Of a DNA stretch of 64,000 nucleotides, positions 21,658 to 32,324 are shown piece after piece. Each line of letters opens with the position of its first letter. Within the stretch, counting starts at the first letter, position 1. This stretch comes from Spisula solida (lineage: Eukaryota; Mollusca; Bivalvia; Venerida; Mactridae): NCBI GenBank assembly GCA_947247005.1, contig OX365956.1, positions 2,673,501 to 2,737,500 on the forward strand. Direction: 5' to 3'. The notes beneath the pieces were generated by a model. The model worked only from the letters and a program-made list of their open reading frames with translations, was not told where the DNA came from and did no database searches. The translations under genes were made by a program, and so were the position numbers.

Positions 21658-22701
21658 TTAAAATAGTTTTGTTTGTTTTATAACACGTAGCACGTATAGT
21701 TGTGCATCTTGTCAGCACACATTTTTGGATCAATTTTATGGGAGTTATTGCCCTTTGTGTTTTATGTTTGTAAATTTTGTCCGCACTATTTCTCGGTAAT
21801 TTTTGGTGGGATTTCAATGAAACTTTCAAAAGTCTTATCCGTACCAGGAATTATTGCCTTTTTATATTTTCACTTATGATTTTGTATGCGCTATTGCTTA
21901 TGATTGCAGCTGTTAACCATACATTGCAAGATTCATCAGTTCTGAAGCTTGACTAGATATATATGTATATTATCATAATATAGATGTCCCATACTAAGTC
22001 AAGCAGCATCTGTGGGTATTTATCACATTCAGTGACATTTCTTGTTTCTTCTAAATACGGAATATCACTGCAGTTTGTTGATCCGTTGGGCCGTATTACC
22101 TGGAGTTGCTTGTGTAATGCCATAATCTCACGAGACCACTAGGTCGAGCGAGATGCGATATTGCACAAGTAACAAGAGGTAATACCGCTTAACATATCAA
22201 CACAACTGCAGCAATGCAATATTCCTTTTATATTAAATATATCTACAAAATTGAAAACAAAAACGCTTTTACGTGCTAATATGCATTTATTTAATGTGAA
22301 CACATTGGCGTGAATGACGTCATGAACGTCGGCATATAATGTGACGTCCATTCATAAAAAGGTAATTGTTTACGTCATAATGTCTCTGACGTTGGCATAT
22401 ATATAATTTATATTCGGCATATAACTCATCAGACATGCGTGATACGGATTTGAAAACCAGACGTGTACTAGTATGACACGGAAAATGCAATCTGTCACAT
22501 TGTATTCCACAGTGCGATTTGGTCTGTATTCGTGGCAATACATTGCTAGGCATATAATGAAATTAAATAACAACCTGTACATACTAGGTATTTTAAAAGC
22601 AGCAGACGACCCAATGCAATATTCCTCCCAAACACAGTGAAAATATGAGTATGGTACATTTTGTAACACATTTAATAAATGAAATCATTAAATATTTTCA
22701 G

Positions 22702-25343
22702 ATATTCAGCAAAAGCTAATGAACATCTACCAACGTGACTGCCGATTGTTACAAGTGTCTCCATTCATTGAAGATGACAATGGAGAACTCATGTGTATGT
22801 ACCAAAGACCAACACTGCACCATACAGTATATGATAGAGATCTACAAAAGGACAAAATTGAGAACATTTCATCTTATGAAGAAATATTCTGTAAGAAAGA
22901 TGAAACATTCAAGCGTGTGTATATCACTGGTGATGCAGGTGTTGGTAAAACATCATTGTGTAGGCGTATGTGTTTGTTATGGAGCATGTCAAGGTTGGGT
23001 AACTATGATGGAAATGACGAGCATATGAAGAAAGATATAAAGTATTTGGAGAAATTTGACTTCTTATTTCATGTGTCTTTAGGTGCTTCTGATAGGAGAG
23101 ATATGATTATGATGATTATTGACCAGTTGTTTTACACCGAATGTGAGGCGGAAAGGACATCTATGTATACATTGATTAAGCATATACTTGATCAGCGTGC
23201 TTGTCTTGTCGTGTTAGATGGCTTTGATGAATGGACTCCACAAACGAGCGGTAAATTTGACGCCAAGACCCCTAAAGGGATAGAATCAGAGAAATGTGTA
23301 TTCCTGACTATGTGCAGGCCATACAAACTTGAAAATGTGCGACTTTCAGGGAAGGACATTGATCATCAAGTGGAGATGACAGGAATTCACGGATCGTCTG
23401 CTGAGCATTATGTTGCGAAAGTGGTGGAATATATGAACAAGAAAAACAAAGATAACAAAAATCCAGAACAATTCTTACAAGAAATCGTGCGGTGTGAACT
23501 GTATGAACATTTATGTATACCAATGGTTTCTTCTCATCTCATTGTGGTTTGGTGGTTTAACCAAAAACTGACTGATGTTTCGAAATCATTGTTGTATGGT
23601 AAAATTGTAGAAATGCTGTTTAAAAGAGCAGAGAGAAAGGTCGAATTTCCTTCATCAGCAGCTTGTAAGCATAAGCTTCCCAACTGTTTTTCACCCCTTG
23701 ATTACATGTATATACATGAACATGTTTCCTTATTACAGAAAGTATGTTTACTTTCATTCAACTCATTATTTCAACAAGATGCTTGTGCATCAACCCTGGT
23801 ATTTACCAAGAGACAGTTAATGTCATCACCATATTTGTTTACTACTGATGAAATGGATTTTGTCTGTAAAGTAGGTATTATATCAAAGAATAAGGTTATA
23901 GGTTGTTTTGAAGACCCGAAACAAAAACTTTCCTTTGTGCACAAAAGTTACATTGAATTCTTTGGTGCATTATATGTTTCATCATTTGACTCTAGTAACA
24001 GGATAGATAGCATTGTTAAGGAATGGACATCTTTAGATGATGTATTGCAATATGCAAACTTCTTCCAGTTCCTTGCCGGGTTGTCGTCTCAAAAACTAAA
24101 TGTTTTACTTGAAAATATGTATACATTCTTATTAGATCATTTAAATTCATGGAGAAAATATTCAATCTTCAATTATGAATTTCCAAATTTTTACCAGAAT
24201 CAACTGAATTTACTACAAACTGCTGTGGTCACTTGTTTTATTGAATGCAGCAGATCTAATGATCAAAATGTTTACTTGAAACTTGAAGATTTCATTATTG
24301 ACAACAATTATGATGTTGACATTTTGAGACAACTTTTTCTGTTAAATACAACATGTGTTAAATCTGTATATTCTGTTGAAGGTAAATATTATGATGAATT
24401 TGATGAGATCAAAAATCTGCAATGTTTACTTGTTGGTGAAGTGTTGTCTGAGAATGTTGTAAAGTTCACCAAGTGCATGTTAAGTAATCAATCCACTCTG
24501 CATACTGTTTGTATTTGTGATGACTCTACATACACAAACCCATTACCATTGTTACCAGAACTTCCTGTGAGAAGTCTCCATCAACTAACTTCATTATCTC
24601 TGTGTGATGTTACAATACAACATGAACAATTACATGATCTGGTGACATTTCTGTCAGATAATGTTCACTTTGAACATTTAAAATTGTACAGTGTGTATTG
24701 TGATAAACACGGGTATGATGGTAGTAAATGTGCAATAAAACTCAACATACAACAACATTCTACACTCCGTTCATTATGTCTGGTAGATGTTAATATATCA
24801 TGTAGTTATGTTAACACTACCAGCTTAAAGTCTGTCAAATTGACTCCATTATCTGAGAGAATTTCTCATGATTATATTAATGTATTCAACAGTTTGAAGG
24901 ATTCACAAATTGAATATCTTAATATCGATGGAGATTACAAGTTAGATGATGAAACATTGAGATCATTGACGACTGCAGTAAACTCTCTGTCAAGTTTGAA
25001 GCATCTAACACTGAGCGGTATGAAGTTTCCTTCAGATATTTTATTGCACCTAAATTGTGATACAATACCAGTCAAGATAGAGCTGAATGCAGTCACAATG
25101 AGTCGTCAATGCTTCCAATGTTTCATTGAAAGTTTGGTCAACAAGAAATCTGTGATAAAAGTTAAGTTACATTGGTGTACTATTACATCAGTTGATGGAG
25201 AACCTCGCAGGGAACTGTCCATGAAGGAGTCATGGAAGGAGTCTGTGGATTATATGGCTGAGTGGTTATCACCTATACAAACAGTCAACATAACATTTAA
25301 ATATGATAGCTGGTTATACTTTGAAACAACAAGTTGCCAGTAA
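22702..25343 (+). CDS. HEPN-NACHT-LRR protein, NACHT and LRR exon (last exon)
   Basis: The large final exon of an NLR-like cytosolic immune sensor. From the internal Met at 22719, residues 71-79 are a P-loop (GDAGVGKTS) and residues 163-172 a Walker B (LVVLDGFDEW), followed by 'CVFLTMCRPYKL', which fits the NACHT sensor-1 region. Residues from about 560 onward are leucine-rich with 'L.SL.L..V' and 'SLKHLTLSGM' periods, consistent with degenerate LRRs. The acceptor AATATTTTCAG opens in the phase left by 19314; the stop is at 25341. Joined to the three upstream exons it gives about 1,128 residues plus a missing N-terminus. By family knowledge, NACHT ATPases oligomerise on ligand sensing; the ligand is unknown. 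The DZIP3-like HEPN is common in bivalve NACHT proteins. Confidence 0.92.
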
Positions 25344-26264
25344 ATGTTTACTTTTGTTTCAGTAAACATTTAAAGCAAAACTATGATTTTATCACCAAAC
25401 TTTGATGAACAAGTCAACAAAATGTGCGAATGTTCCGCGAACAAAAATGTCCGTAACTTTTTATTTCTGATCGGAAACATGTCATGTTAGGATTCATTTT
25501 CTTAATTAGATCATTTCCTACACAATGAGTCAAGTTTTTATGTAAAATTCTAAAAAAAAGTTTTTTTCACATTTTTTGAGATTTTGATGAAATTGAGAAA
25601 ATTTGATAATTGATTGTGAAGCTTCATAAATGATTTTTATTGTAACTTCTATTCAAGTTGATGTTGTACAATTTTAACAGAATTATGATGAAAATATTGT
25701 TTAATTGATGTAAAAAGACATTTTCACCCAAAAATTGTAAAAAATAACTTTTTTTAGATTTTTGCATCAAAACCTACATCAACTTGTAGGCAATGATCTC
25801 ATCAAGAAAATGAATACTTACTTGACATGTTTCCATTCATGAATAAAAAAGTTATTCATATTTTAGTGAACTGTTGATGCCTACATTCACAGAGTTTGTT
25901 GATAGAATCAAAGTAGTTTCTGGCAGAGGGAGCTTATATCACTGTTAACATGTGTATTAGCCTGACCATGGTTCATAGTCTTGACCCTTTGCTTACTGAG
26001 CGACTGTGCTATACGGCCGCCTACACAAATTTCTCCCCTTTAATCAAATCCTATACACTAGTAATTACAAAAACATTAAGTAAATATTAATTTTGTTCTT
26101 GATCAGTCTTTGTGAACTTCACACATTGAAAGAAATTTCTAAAATGTTCTCTTTCAAATGTTATCTTTATTAAAAAATGTTCTCAGACATACTTCCTGGA
26201 TTTATCATTATGTACTATAATACTCTCAACTGGTATCTACGATTTGCATCTCGAGGTAAAGTGT
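25344..26264 (+). other. 3' UTR and downstream sequence of the HEPN-NACHT-LRR gene
   Basis: AT-rich sequence after the stop. A canonical AATAAA lies at about 25842-25847, giving a plausible polyadenylation site near 25.86 kb. Nothing else is recognised up to the SINE-like sequence at 26265. Confidence 0.45.
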
Positions 26265-26480
26265 CATGGCGTGGTCATGGTCCTGTGATTAGTTTACTGG
26301 ATTAGTAACTCCAGCAATCCAGGTTCGATTTCCTGTCGCGGAGGGTTATTCTCTTCCATGACAGTTTGACATCTATGTCGATTTTCTTCCACATGTGGAG
26401 AAGTTGCTGGTTCCTCGTGGAATGATGAGATTGTACTGGTTTAAGAATACTGGTTAGAATACAGTTCATGAAAACTAGTG
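26265..26480 (+). mobile_element. tRNA-derived SINE-like sequence
   Basis: A-box-like TGGTCCTGTGATTAGTTTAC and B box CAGGTTCGATTTCCTG, followed by a non-tRNA body. 3' end uncertain and no flanking duplication identified. Confidence 0.5.
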
Positions 26481-26601
26481 AGGTGAATCTGCCGCAGTAT
26501 ATACAACTGAATGATCAATAAATCTAGTCATGTTTGTTTTTATTCAGCTAAGGCTTTAAACTTGTTGAAACTAGGTAATCCGGCTGAGACTTTCAGCTTT
26601 T

Positions 26602-27043
26602 TTATGCCCCCATATCGATAGATCGGGAGGCATTTAGTGATTCACCTGTTCGTCCGTCCGTCCGTCCCTGGTTAACCCAAAGTGACCGTTTCTTCTAGCC
26701 TTATTATGGCTTGCTACAAAGCTTTCATACTTGCATGGGTGTTGTATTTGAACACTCTCCACATGCTTGTATCACCTGACCCCATTTTGACCTTCACAAT
26801 GACCTATTTTGGACTTTGAATATTAAGCGTCTTATTCTTATTTAACCCAAATTGACCGTTTCGTCTTACATCTAGTCCATCAAGACATTACTTTCAAACT
26901 TTCCATCATGAGGCCCTTACATTGTCCAAGCCATATAACACTATCCAACATTTTAACAGAACTATGTCCCCTGATTGACTTAGCTTTTTTATGGACAAGG
27001 CTTCCATGGGGGCATAAGCGTTTATTGAACGCAGTCTTGTTTG
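26602..27043 (+). mobile_element. ATGCCCCC MITE, long copy 3
   Basis: Starts TATGCCCCCATATCGATAGA and ends ATGGGGGCATAAGCGTTTAT plus CGCAGTCTTGTTT. It is about 160 bases longer than the other copies because of an extra internal segment that repeats 'aacccaaattgaccgtttcg', so the longer form may be closer to the ancestral element. Confidence 0.75.
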
Positions 27044-27925
27044 ATTGCTGAAACTAGTTCATTTAGCTTTTCGACAGCTGGGATTAGGGCGGATCATTTT
27101 CTCGTTCAGGTGTGTGTTGGGCATTGTGCCTTGTATGTTTTGATGTTTTTTGTGCTCGGCTGGTTAAGTTGGGAATTGTTCCTTTTATGTTTTCTGTGCG
27201 CGGCTGATTAAGTTGAGTGCTGCTTTCCGTTTCTGACTTAAGATTATCTTTTTTAGCAAGCATCTTTTTATACTTTGGACACGTTTACGGAAATTTGGAC
27301 TAAACATATTGTGGCTCATCACGCAATTCAAAAACAATTATACCTTGGTAATACAATCATTCCAAACACATTTGAAGCATTATGATCAACATTTAAGAGT
27401 CAGTAACCGCCAATTTCAAGGAAATTTAAACACTTAAACGAATACCAGCTACATGTACAGTTTGATGTTTTCTATCGCTATATAAATGGGATCTACTAAA
27501 ACCCGTGACGATACAAAATCCGTGACGTTTTAAAATATAAGAAAGGCCTAAAACCCGTGATGGATTAATGTCCCGTGACAAATATGAAAATCGTCACGGG
27601 TTTTGAAATTTCCGTGACGAAACTTTGTTTTACTTGTACTTCTGTATTTGTTGGGAAACAATATGAAAATCGTCACGGGTTTTATACTTTCCGTGACGAA
27701 CATTGTATTTGTGCTGAGACATTATCGTCACGGGTTTTATACTTTTTGTGACTAGAATCTGACAACATAAACGTAAATTATAATTGATATGTTCCGTGAC
27801 TATACCGTCACAGTTTTGGAAATTCCGTGACGAGATTGTGAGGAACTTGGAAAGTTATAATATAAAACTATTTTTTTATAATAAATGTGTTTTATTAAGA
27901 ATTAGATTGGTAATCATTTATTATT

Positions 27926-28446
27926 TTATACAACACATTTCCTCTTTCTTTTAACAGTCAGACATTTTTTACAAAACCAGGGTATATCACCGTCTGGCAC
28001 TTCTGTTTCGACCTAGCCTTCACAATTTGGATGGTACCAGATTTTGCATTTCGAACAAATTACATATTGTCCGTCTTCTGGCATTTGGCAACTGCAAAAT
28101 ACCTTTAAGTGCGCAGAATACCTGGTCCCATCGATAGACTCTGGCGTTCTTGTTCTTGCCGGAAACAGAGACATCTGGTTGTGCTCAAGACAGTGGATTA
28201 GGTGCCCACGCAATAATTCGGGGTCGTATTCTTGACTATTAGGGTCAATTCCAAATGCCTCTGACACCGCATTGGCAATAGCGTATAACCCGCACTATTT
28301 TTTTGAAAGCCACAATCCATAAACTTTAGATGAATCTTGTCATTTTTTTTCGGTGGACCATCTCGAAGTAATTTACAAACTACCTGCTGTGTCGAAAAGC
28401 TATGCTTGTAAAGGCTGAATCATAAATTTTGATCTCTGATGTTGTT
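27926..28446 (-). pseudogene. Ulp1-like protease and PHD-finger remnant of the MULE
   Basis: Downstream of the transposase frame the minus strand keeps broken protein similarity. One frame reads TSEIKIYDSAFTSIAFRHS, another CKLLRDGPPKKNDKIHLKF and QKNSAG, and a third AIANAVSEAFGID then LLRGHLIHCLEHNQMSLFP. This order resembles an Ulp1/C48-type peptidase (an 'IYDS' block, then '.CG..AIA'), but the usual catalytic DCG is not clearly present. It is followed by a PHD finger, VFCSCQMPEDGQYVICSKC then WYHPNCEG, a TAG stop at about 28013-28015, and the rest of the finger, DGDIPWFCKKCLTVKRKRK. At least two frameshifts and one nonsense codon make it a pseudogene. Confidence 0.65.
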
Positions 28447-29991
28447 TTAGTTTAATATTCGAAAGGGTAAGCCAATGGGTACCACCTTGATTGGGATCCA
28501 ATCTGGTCCACTCATGGACGTGTCGCCCACTGGAACACCTGGTTCCGTGTCTTCAACAAAAATAGTAAACGATGTCTCGGGTTGTTCAAAATTATTTTCT
28601 GTCACGGATTTTTCAATTTCTGTGACAGAAATTGCTGCTGTCACGGGTTTTTGGAAGTAATTTTCCGTCACGGGTTTTTCGTCGGCTATCACGGGTTTTA
28701 CAAACCCATGGTTCGTCACGGGTTTTTCGTCGGCTATCACGGGTTTTTCGTCGGCTATCACGGGTTTCTCCGTGTCATTCACCAAATAATCATAGTCGCC
28801 AGGTCTTGGGCGTTTGCGGCCAGCCTTTCTTTTGTTTGCAGCTGTACTATTTTTCAAACTTGTTAAATTTGGATTAATTTTTTGCTTGATGTCCATTCCG
28901 AGAGATTTTTTGACTGCCAACAGGTGAAAGCAGTTTTTTAGTAAACAACTGCAACTTTCGGAAAATAGCGTTACTACCCTGGGTTTATCGTCTGCCCCTT
29001 TGATAGTAAATGTTCCCAACTTGGGAGAAAACACTATTCGTTCGTTATGAATTAACTCGTCTGCTTGGGATAGGTGAATGTCAACCTTAGGAACTTCAGC
29101 TAAAGGTGAAACATCTTCTTGTACAGATTCGGTTGTAAACTGATTTTGCCTTATTGCATTTACTATGTCATCAGGCTGGCAGACTGCAAATTGAACTATG
29201 TCGGAGAGCTCTATCTTCGCTGATATATATTGGGGCTTAAGGTTGTAATTTCCCAACCCAGCACGTCCCCTTGAAATTTCTTTGATGTAATATTGATGCA
29301 GACGCAAAAAAGATAAAATTACAACATCAAACAGAATGTGCTTAAAGATGAGGGCTGACACGTAGAAATCCCCAAGTTGAAAAGTAGTATCATAACTTAG
29401 GCATTGGTCAATTGCATCAAATTGCAGTACCTTTTGTAGCTCCTCCATCATCAAGTTGTGACCGCATATGACAAGAAGATTTGGGAATGTGTTAATGACA
29501 TGCACAAACTGATTGCTTGTATCTCGTGCGATGGCGTGAATATTGAAAAGCGAGTCTCTGGAAATTCTCATATCGTTGTTGCATTTATGTCGAAGATTTT
29601 GAATTTGTTTTAAGTTTCTTGGCATGTCTTCTTTCTGTATCTCTTTTTGGTATACAGCACTCGGGTCATCAGCTTTAGTTTGTTTCAACCATTTGTCCAA
29701 AGAGCTGGGCTTTGTTCGTACAAAGGCCCTCGATGTATTTTTTGCATTACCTTGTGATAATGCTTGTGAAACTTGGTCATTGCCGATGTACTGGATTAAA
29801 AACGGTCCTGTTTTATCCATGCCAGGTTCATTTATCCATCGATGACCATCGGCTCGCCAGTCTTGAGCCTTCACTCCTTCACCCTTGAATAAAAATATTT
29901 CTCCTCCCGTAGGACGAAATGGCAATGAAGATACTGGTTCTGATTCCGAGTATCTTAAATTTTCTAATATCGCTTCGGCTGAGTATTGCAT
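28447..29991 (-). CDS. MULE transposase-like protein, core deleted
   Basis: Open frame of about 514 residues from the ATG at 29991. Numbering from five codons upstream, the segment CLSYDTTFQLGDFYVSALIF (about 202-221) carries the first catalytic Asp of a Mutator-type DDE core; the expected second Asp and Glu region is missing, the frame jumping almost at once to unrelated text, so an in-frame internal deletion is likely. Residues 352-361 form a SWIM zinc finger (CSCLLKNCFH, CxCx4CxH). Basic RKAGRKRPRPG follows, perhaps a nuclear signal. Residues about 412-456 are KPVI/KPVT repeats, encoded by the same AAACCCGTGA motif that fills the element's ends. The protein cannot be catalytic as it stands but might still bind DNA. 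Confidence 0.75.
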   Translation of the reverse strand: MQYSAEAILENLRYSESEPVSSLPFRPTGGEIFLFKGEGVKAQDWRADGHRWINEPGMDKTGPFLIQYIGNDQVSQALSQGNAKNTSRAFVRTKPSSLDKWLKQTKADDPSAVYQKEIQKEDMPRNLKQIQNLRHKCNNDMRISRDSLFNIHAIARDTSNQFVHVINTFPNLLVICGHNLMMEELQKVLQFDAIDQCLSYDTTFQLGDFYVSALIFKHILFDVVILSFLRLHQYYIKEISRGRAGLGNYNLKPQYISAKIELSDIVQFAVCQPDDIVNAIRQNQFTTESVQEDVSPLAEVPKVDIHLSQADELIHNERIVFSPKLGTFTIKGADDKPRVVTLFSESCSCLLKNCFHLLAVKKSLGMDIKQKINPNLTSLKNSTAANKRKAGRKRPRPGDYDYLVNDTEKPVIADEKPVIADEKPVTNHGFVKPVIADEKPVTENYFQKPVTAAISVTEIEKSVTENNFEQPETSFTIFVEDTEPGVPVGDTSMSGPDWIPIKVVPIGLPFRILN

Positions 29992-30353
29992 TACATTGTA
30001 GATCAAGAAACTATAAATGTATTAGGTTAAAGTAAGTCCGACGTCGATTTCTATGTTGCTATGGCGCTAACGTCGCCGTGACGTTTCCGGTGTTTGTTGT
30101 TTAAAACCCAAGACGTTCGTTAATAATTTCCATAAAACCCGTGACAGAACCAGGACAATATGGTAACAATAATAAAAGACCAGTGATAACATTTCATAAT
30201 ATCATTCATAATAGTGAATAAAATCCGTGACGATACTGTACAAAACCCGTGACGATAACGACAAAACCCGTGACAGCAAGTGAACAAAACCCGTGACAAC
30301 CCGTGATAATAACGTCACGGGTATTAAGGTCGTCACGGGTTTTAGTAGATCTG

Positions 30354-31385
30354 TATATAAATAAGATGCTTAAAACCATTTGAGATGCAGAAGGAATCAG
30401 TCGTTTGGAAAATATTGTGGCTGAACTTACACTCGTTTCCAGTCCAATGTCGCGATATTACATGAATTATCAATTTCTAGTGTACGGTATACCACAGTGA
30501 TGATCGTTGTACGAAATATTACTACCGCAAGATGGGCACAAACTGACAAACTATCGTTTTTTCTTGCGATGGTACGAGGAATGTGACACAGGTTTTAAGG
30601 TTTCATGTTGAGAGCTTGTTGTGATACAGAGTTCTATATACATGTATATTTAGATCTTTGGTTCTCCAAACTTTTACTTCTGGTTTTATATGTTTTGTTG
30701 AAGACTGAGTATTATTATTTTATCATATTTGTATTTGTTGAATTGTTGTTTTGTAGAGATTGGCTGCATACTGTTTATACATTCAAGGGTTTCAATTGTA
30801 ATTTGAATAATTTGATAATAATCCCAGATACAAAGTATCTGTGGGCTATATTTTTATAACCTCTGGTATGAAGTATGTGAGGGCTATATTGGAGTCATAC
30901 TTAAGGTTGGTTGGTTGGTTGGTGCGTAGGTTGGTTGGTTGGTTATACCCTTTGTTGTTCAAGTTACATTTATAAATTTATCTCGGCTTTTTCTCTGTAA
31001 CCATATGTCGGATGTCAATGAAGCTTCGTATGACTAATCAGTACCAAGCTGTGCATATTGTTGGCGCATGTTGTTCGGATAAATTTTAAGGGAGTTATTG
31101 CCCTTAAAAGGCTTTGTTTTTCATTCCCCCAACAAATATTTGGAGGATATAGATTTTCCCTAGTCCGTCAGTCAGTGCATTTCAAAATGTTGTGTCACCG
31201 TAACTTGAAGCCCCTAAAATTAAGAAATTTGATGAAATTTTGCTTGTGTTGCTCATAACAATGTATTTGAGCTTCTGTCTTCAAAATTGGCAGGAATACA
31301 TGTATTTGTTTGTTTGTGGAGTTGCCCACCTAAATATTTTAATTGAGATCTGACCTGTTTAAGCAAAATTGTGGTCTTGAAATGA
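30354..31385. other. Sequence between two Mutator-type elements
   Basis: Contains GGTTGGTTGGTTGG tracts near 30905-30950 and a dispersed-repeat text ('gggctatattggagtcatac...tttttctctgtaacc') also found at 19381-19500. No gene supported; the small frame at 30605-30859 has no domain. Confidence 0.45.
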
Positions 31386-31598
31386 GGCGACTACTAAAAG
31401 GCGGTACCGGTATTGTCCGGTACCGGGATTCTCCGGTATCCTATTGTATATTGTACGGGGTACTCTAGATAATGTAATCATGACTGACACCTTTTTGAAA
31501 GGCTAGTTATAATCCAATTAAAGGATTAGTGAAGAAGTGTTACTGGTTATGATAAGTTAAGTGCACAGTTTTAACATAGACAGATTTAAAATTATTTT

Positions 31599-31893
31599 TT
31601 ATGCCCCCGTATCGATAGATCGGGAGGCATATAGTGATGCACCTGTCCGTCCGTCCGTCCGTTCGTCCGTCCGTCCGTCCTGGTTAACCCAAATTGACCG
31701 TTTCTTCTAGCATCATTATGGCTTGCTGCAAAGCTTCCAAACTTGCATGGATGTTGTATATGAACACTCTCCACACACCTGTATCACCTGACCCTTTTTG
31801 ACCTTCACCTTGACCTAATTTTGGACTTAGACTTATTTATGGACAAGGCTTCCACAGGGGGCATAAGCGTTTATTGAACGCAGTCTTGTTTAA
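31599..31893 (+). mobile_element. ATGCCCCC MITE, copy 4
   Basis: Starts TATGCCCCCGTATCGATAGA with an expanded GTCCGTCC tract and ends CAGGGGGCATAAGCGTTTAT plus CGCAGTCTTGTTT. Nested in the element at 31386-32315. Confidence 0.8.
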
Positions 31894-31981
31894 TTATTTT
31901 TTTAAGAAGTTATCATAGATCTACAAGAATTTTGTAAAAATGTTTTTTAAGAAGTTATCATACAAGACTTTTGTAAAAATG

Positions 31982-32002
31982 TTTTTTTTTGGGGGGGGGG
32001 GG
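31982..32002. repeat. Homopolymer T9-G12 junction
   Basis: A run of T directly followed by a run of 12 G. Simple sequence, prone to assembly error. Confidence 0.9.
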
Positions 32003-32324
32003 TTAATTCTGTCTATATGCTTTGAAACATGCATTAATTAAGCCATGTATTTCACAGTTTTTTAACTCATGAAAAATAATTTGATGTAAACTTAATAATA
32101 TATCGAGTGCACAGATATTGCAATTGATGTAAATGATTTTACTAAAGTGCTATTTTTCATTAGTTCAAACACATACTACCGCAGGCATGTTTCAAATATA
32201 CAACATAATTAATGTACTGTATACAAGGCAATATACAACGTGATTAACTATCAATACCGGGATTTTATATGGGATACCGGTCGATACCTCAGAGTACCGC
32301 CTTTTAGTAGTCGCCTTGAAATGA

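Larger units (their letters stand above)
19315..22701 (+). other. 3.4-kb intron with nested repeats
   Basis: Donor GTATGT, acceptor AATATTTTCAG. It contains the AGGTCA-type copy at 19571-19938 and a piggyBac-type element at 20064-21657 that itself contains another AGGTCA-type copy. The stretch 21662-22701 has no recognised feature; minus-strand frames at 22139-22669 have no domain. Confidence 0.7.
27488..30353 (-). mobile_element. Mutator-like element (MULE) with 9-bp target duplication
   Basis: Flanked by TATATAAAT on both sides (27479-27487 and 30354-30362). The ends share a perfect 22-base inverted repeat beginning GATCTACTAAAACCCGTG (27490-27511 and 30330-30351). Both subterminal regions (27497-27840 and 30120-30350) are filled with variants of AAACCCGTGACG in both orientations. 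Inside, on the minus strand, are a transposase-like frame with a SWIM zinc finger, an Ulp1-like remnant and a PHD finger. A 9-base duplication fits Mutator elements (8-11 typical). The core is deleted and the downstream part broken, so this copy is not autonomous. Confidence 0.8.
31386..32315. mobile_element. Mutator-type non-autonomous TIR element with 9-bp TSD
   Basis: Perfect terminal inverted repeats of 22 bases beginning GGCGACTACTAAAAGGCGGT (left at 31386, right ending 32315), flanked by exact TTGAAATGA copies (31377-31385 and 32316-32324). Next to both tips lie short palindromic GGTACCGG/CCGGTACC and ATACCGG motifs. It has no coding sequence, and an ATGCCCCC MITE (31599-31893) is inserted in it. 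The superfamily follows from the 9-base duplication. Confidence 0.82.

Noticed and set aside
22139..22669. Three overlapping minus-strand frames before the NACHT exon
   Set aside because: They overlap in different frames, have no recognisable domain and lie in an intron.
22719..25343. Single-exon NACHT gene starting at the Met at 22719
   Set aside because: The frame is open upstream to the acceptor at 22701 and the phase matches the linker exon at 19314, so this Met is internal.
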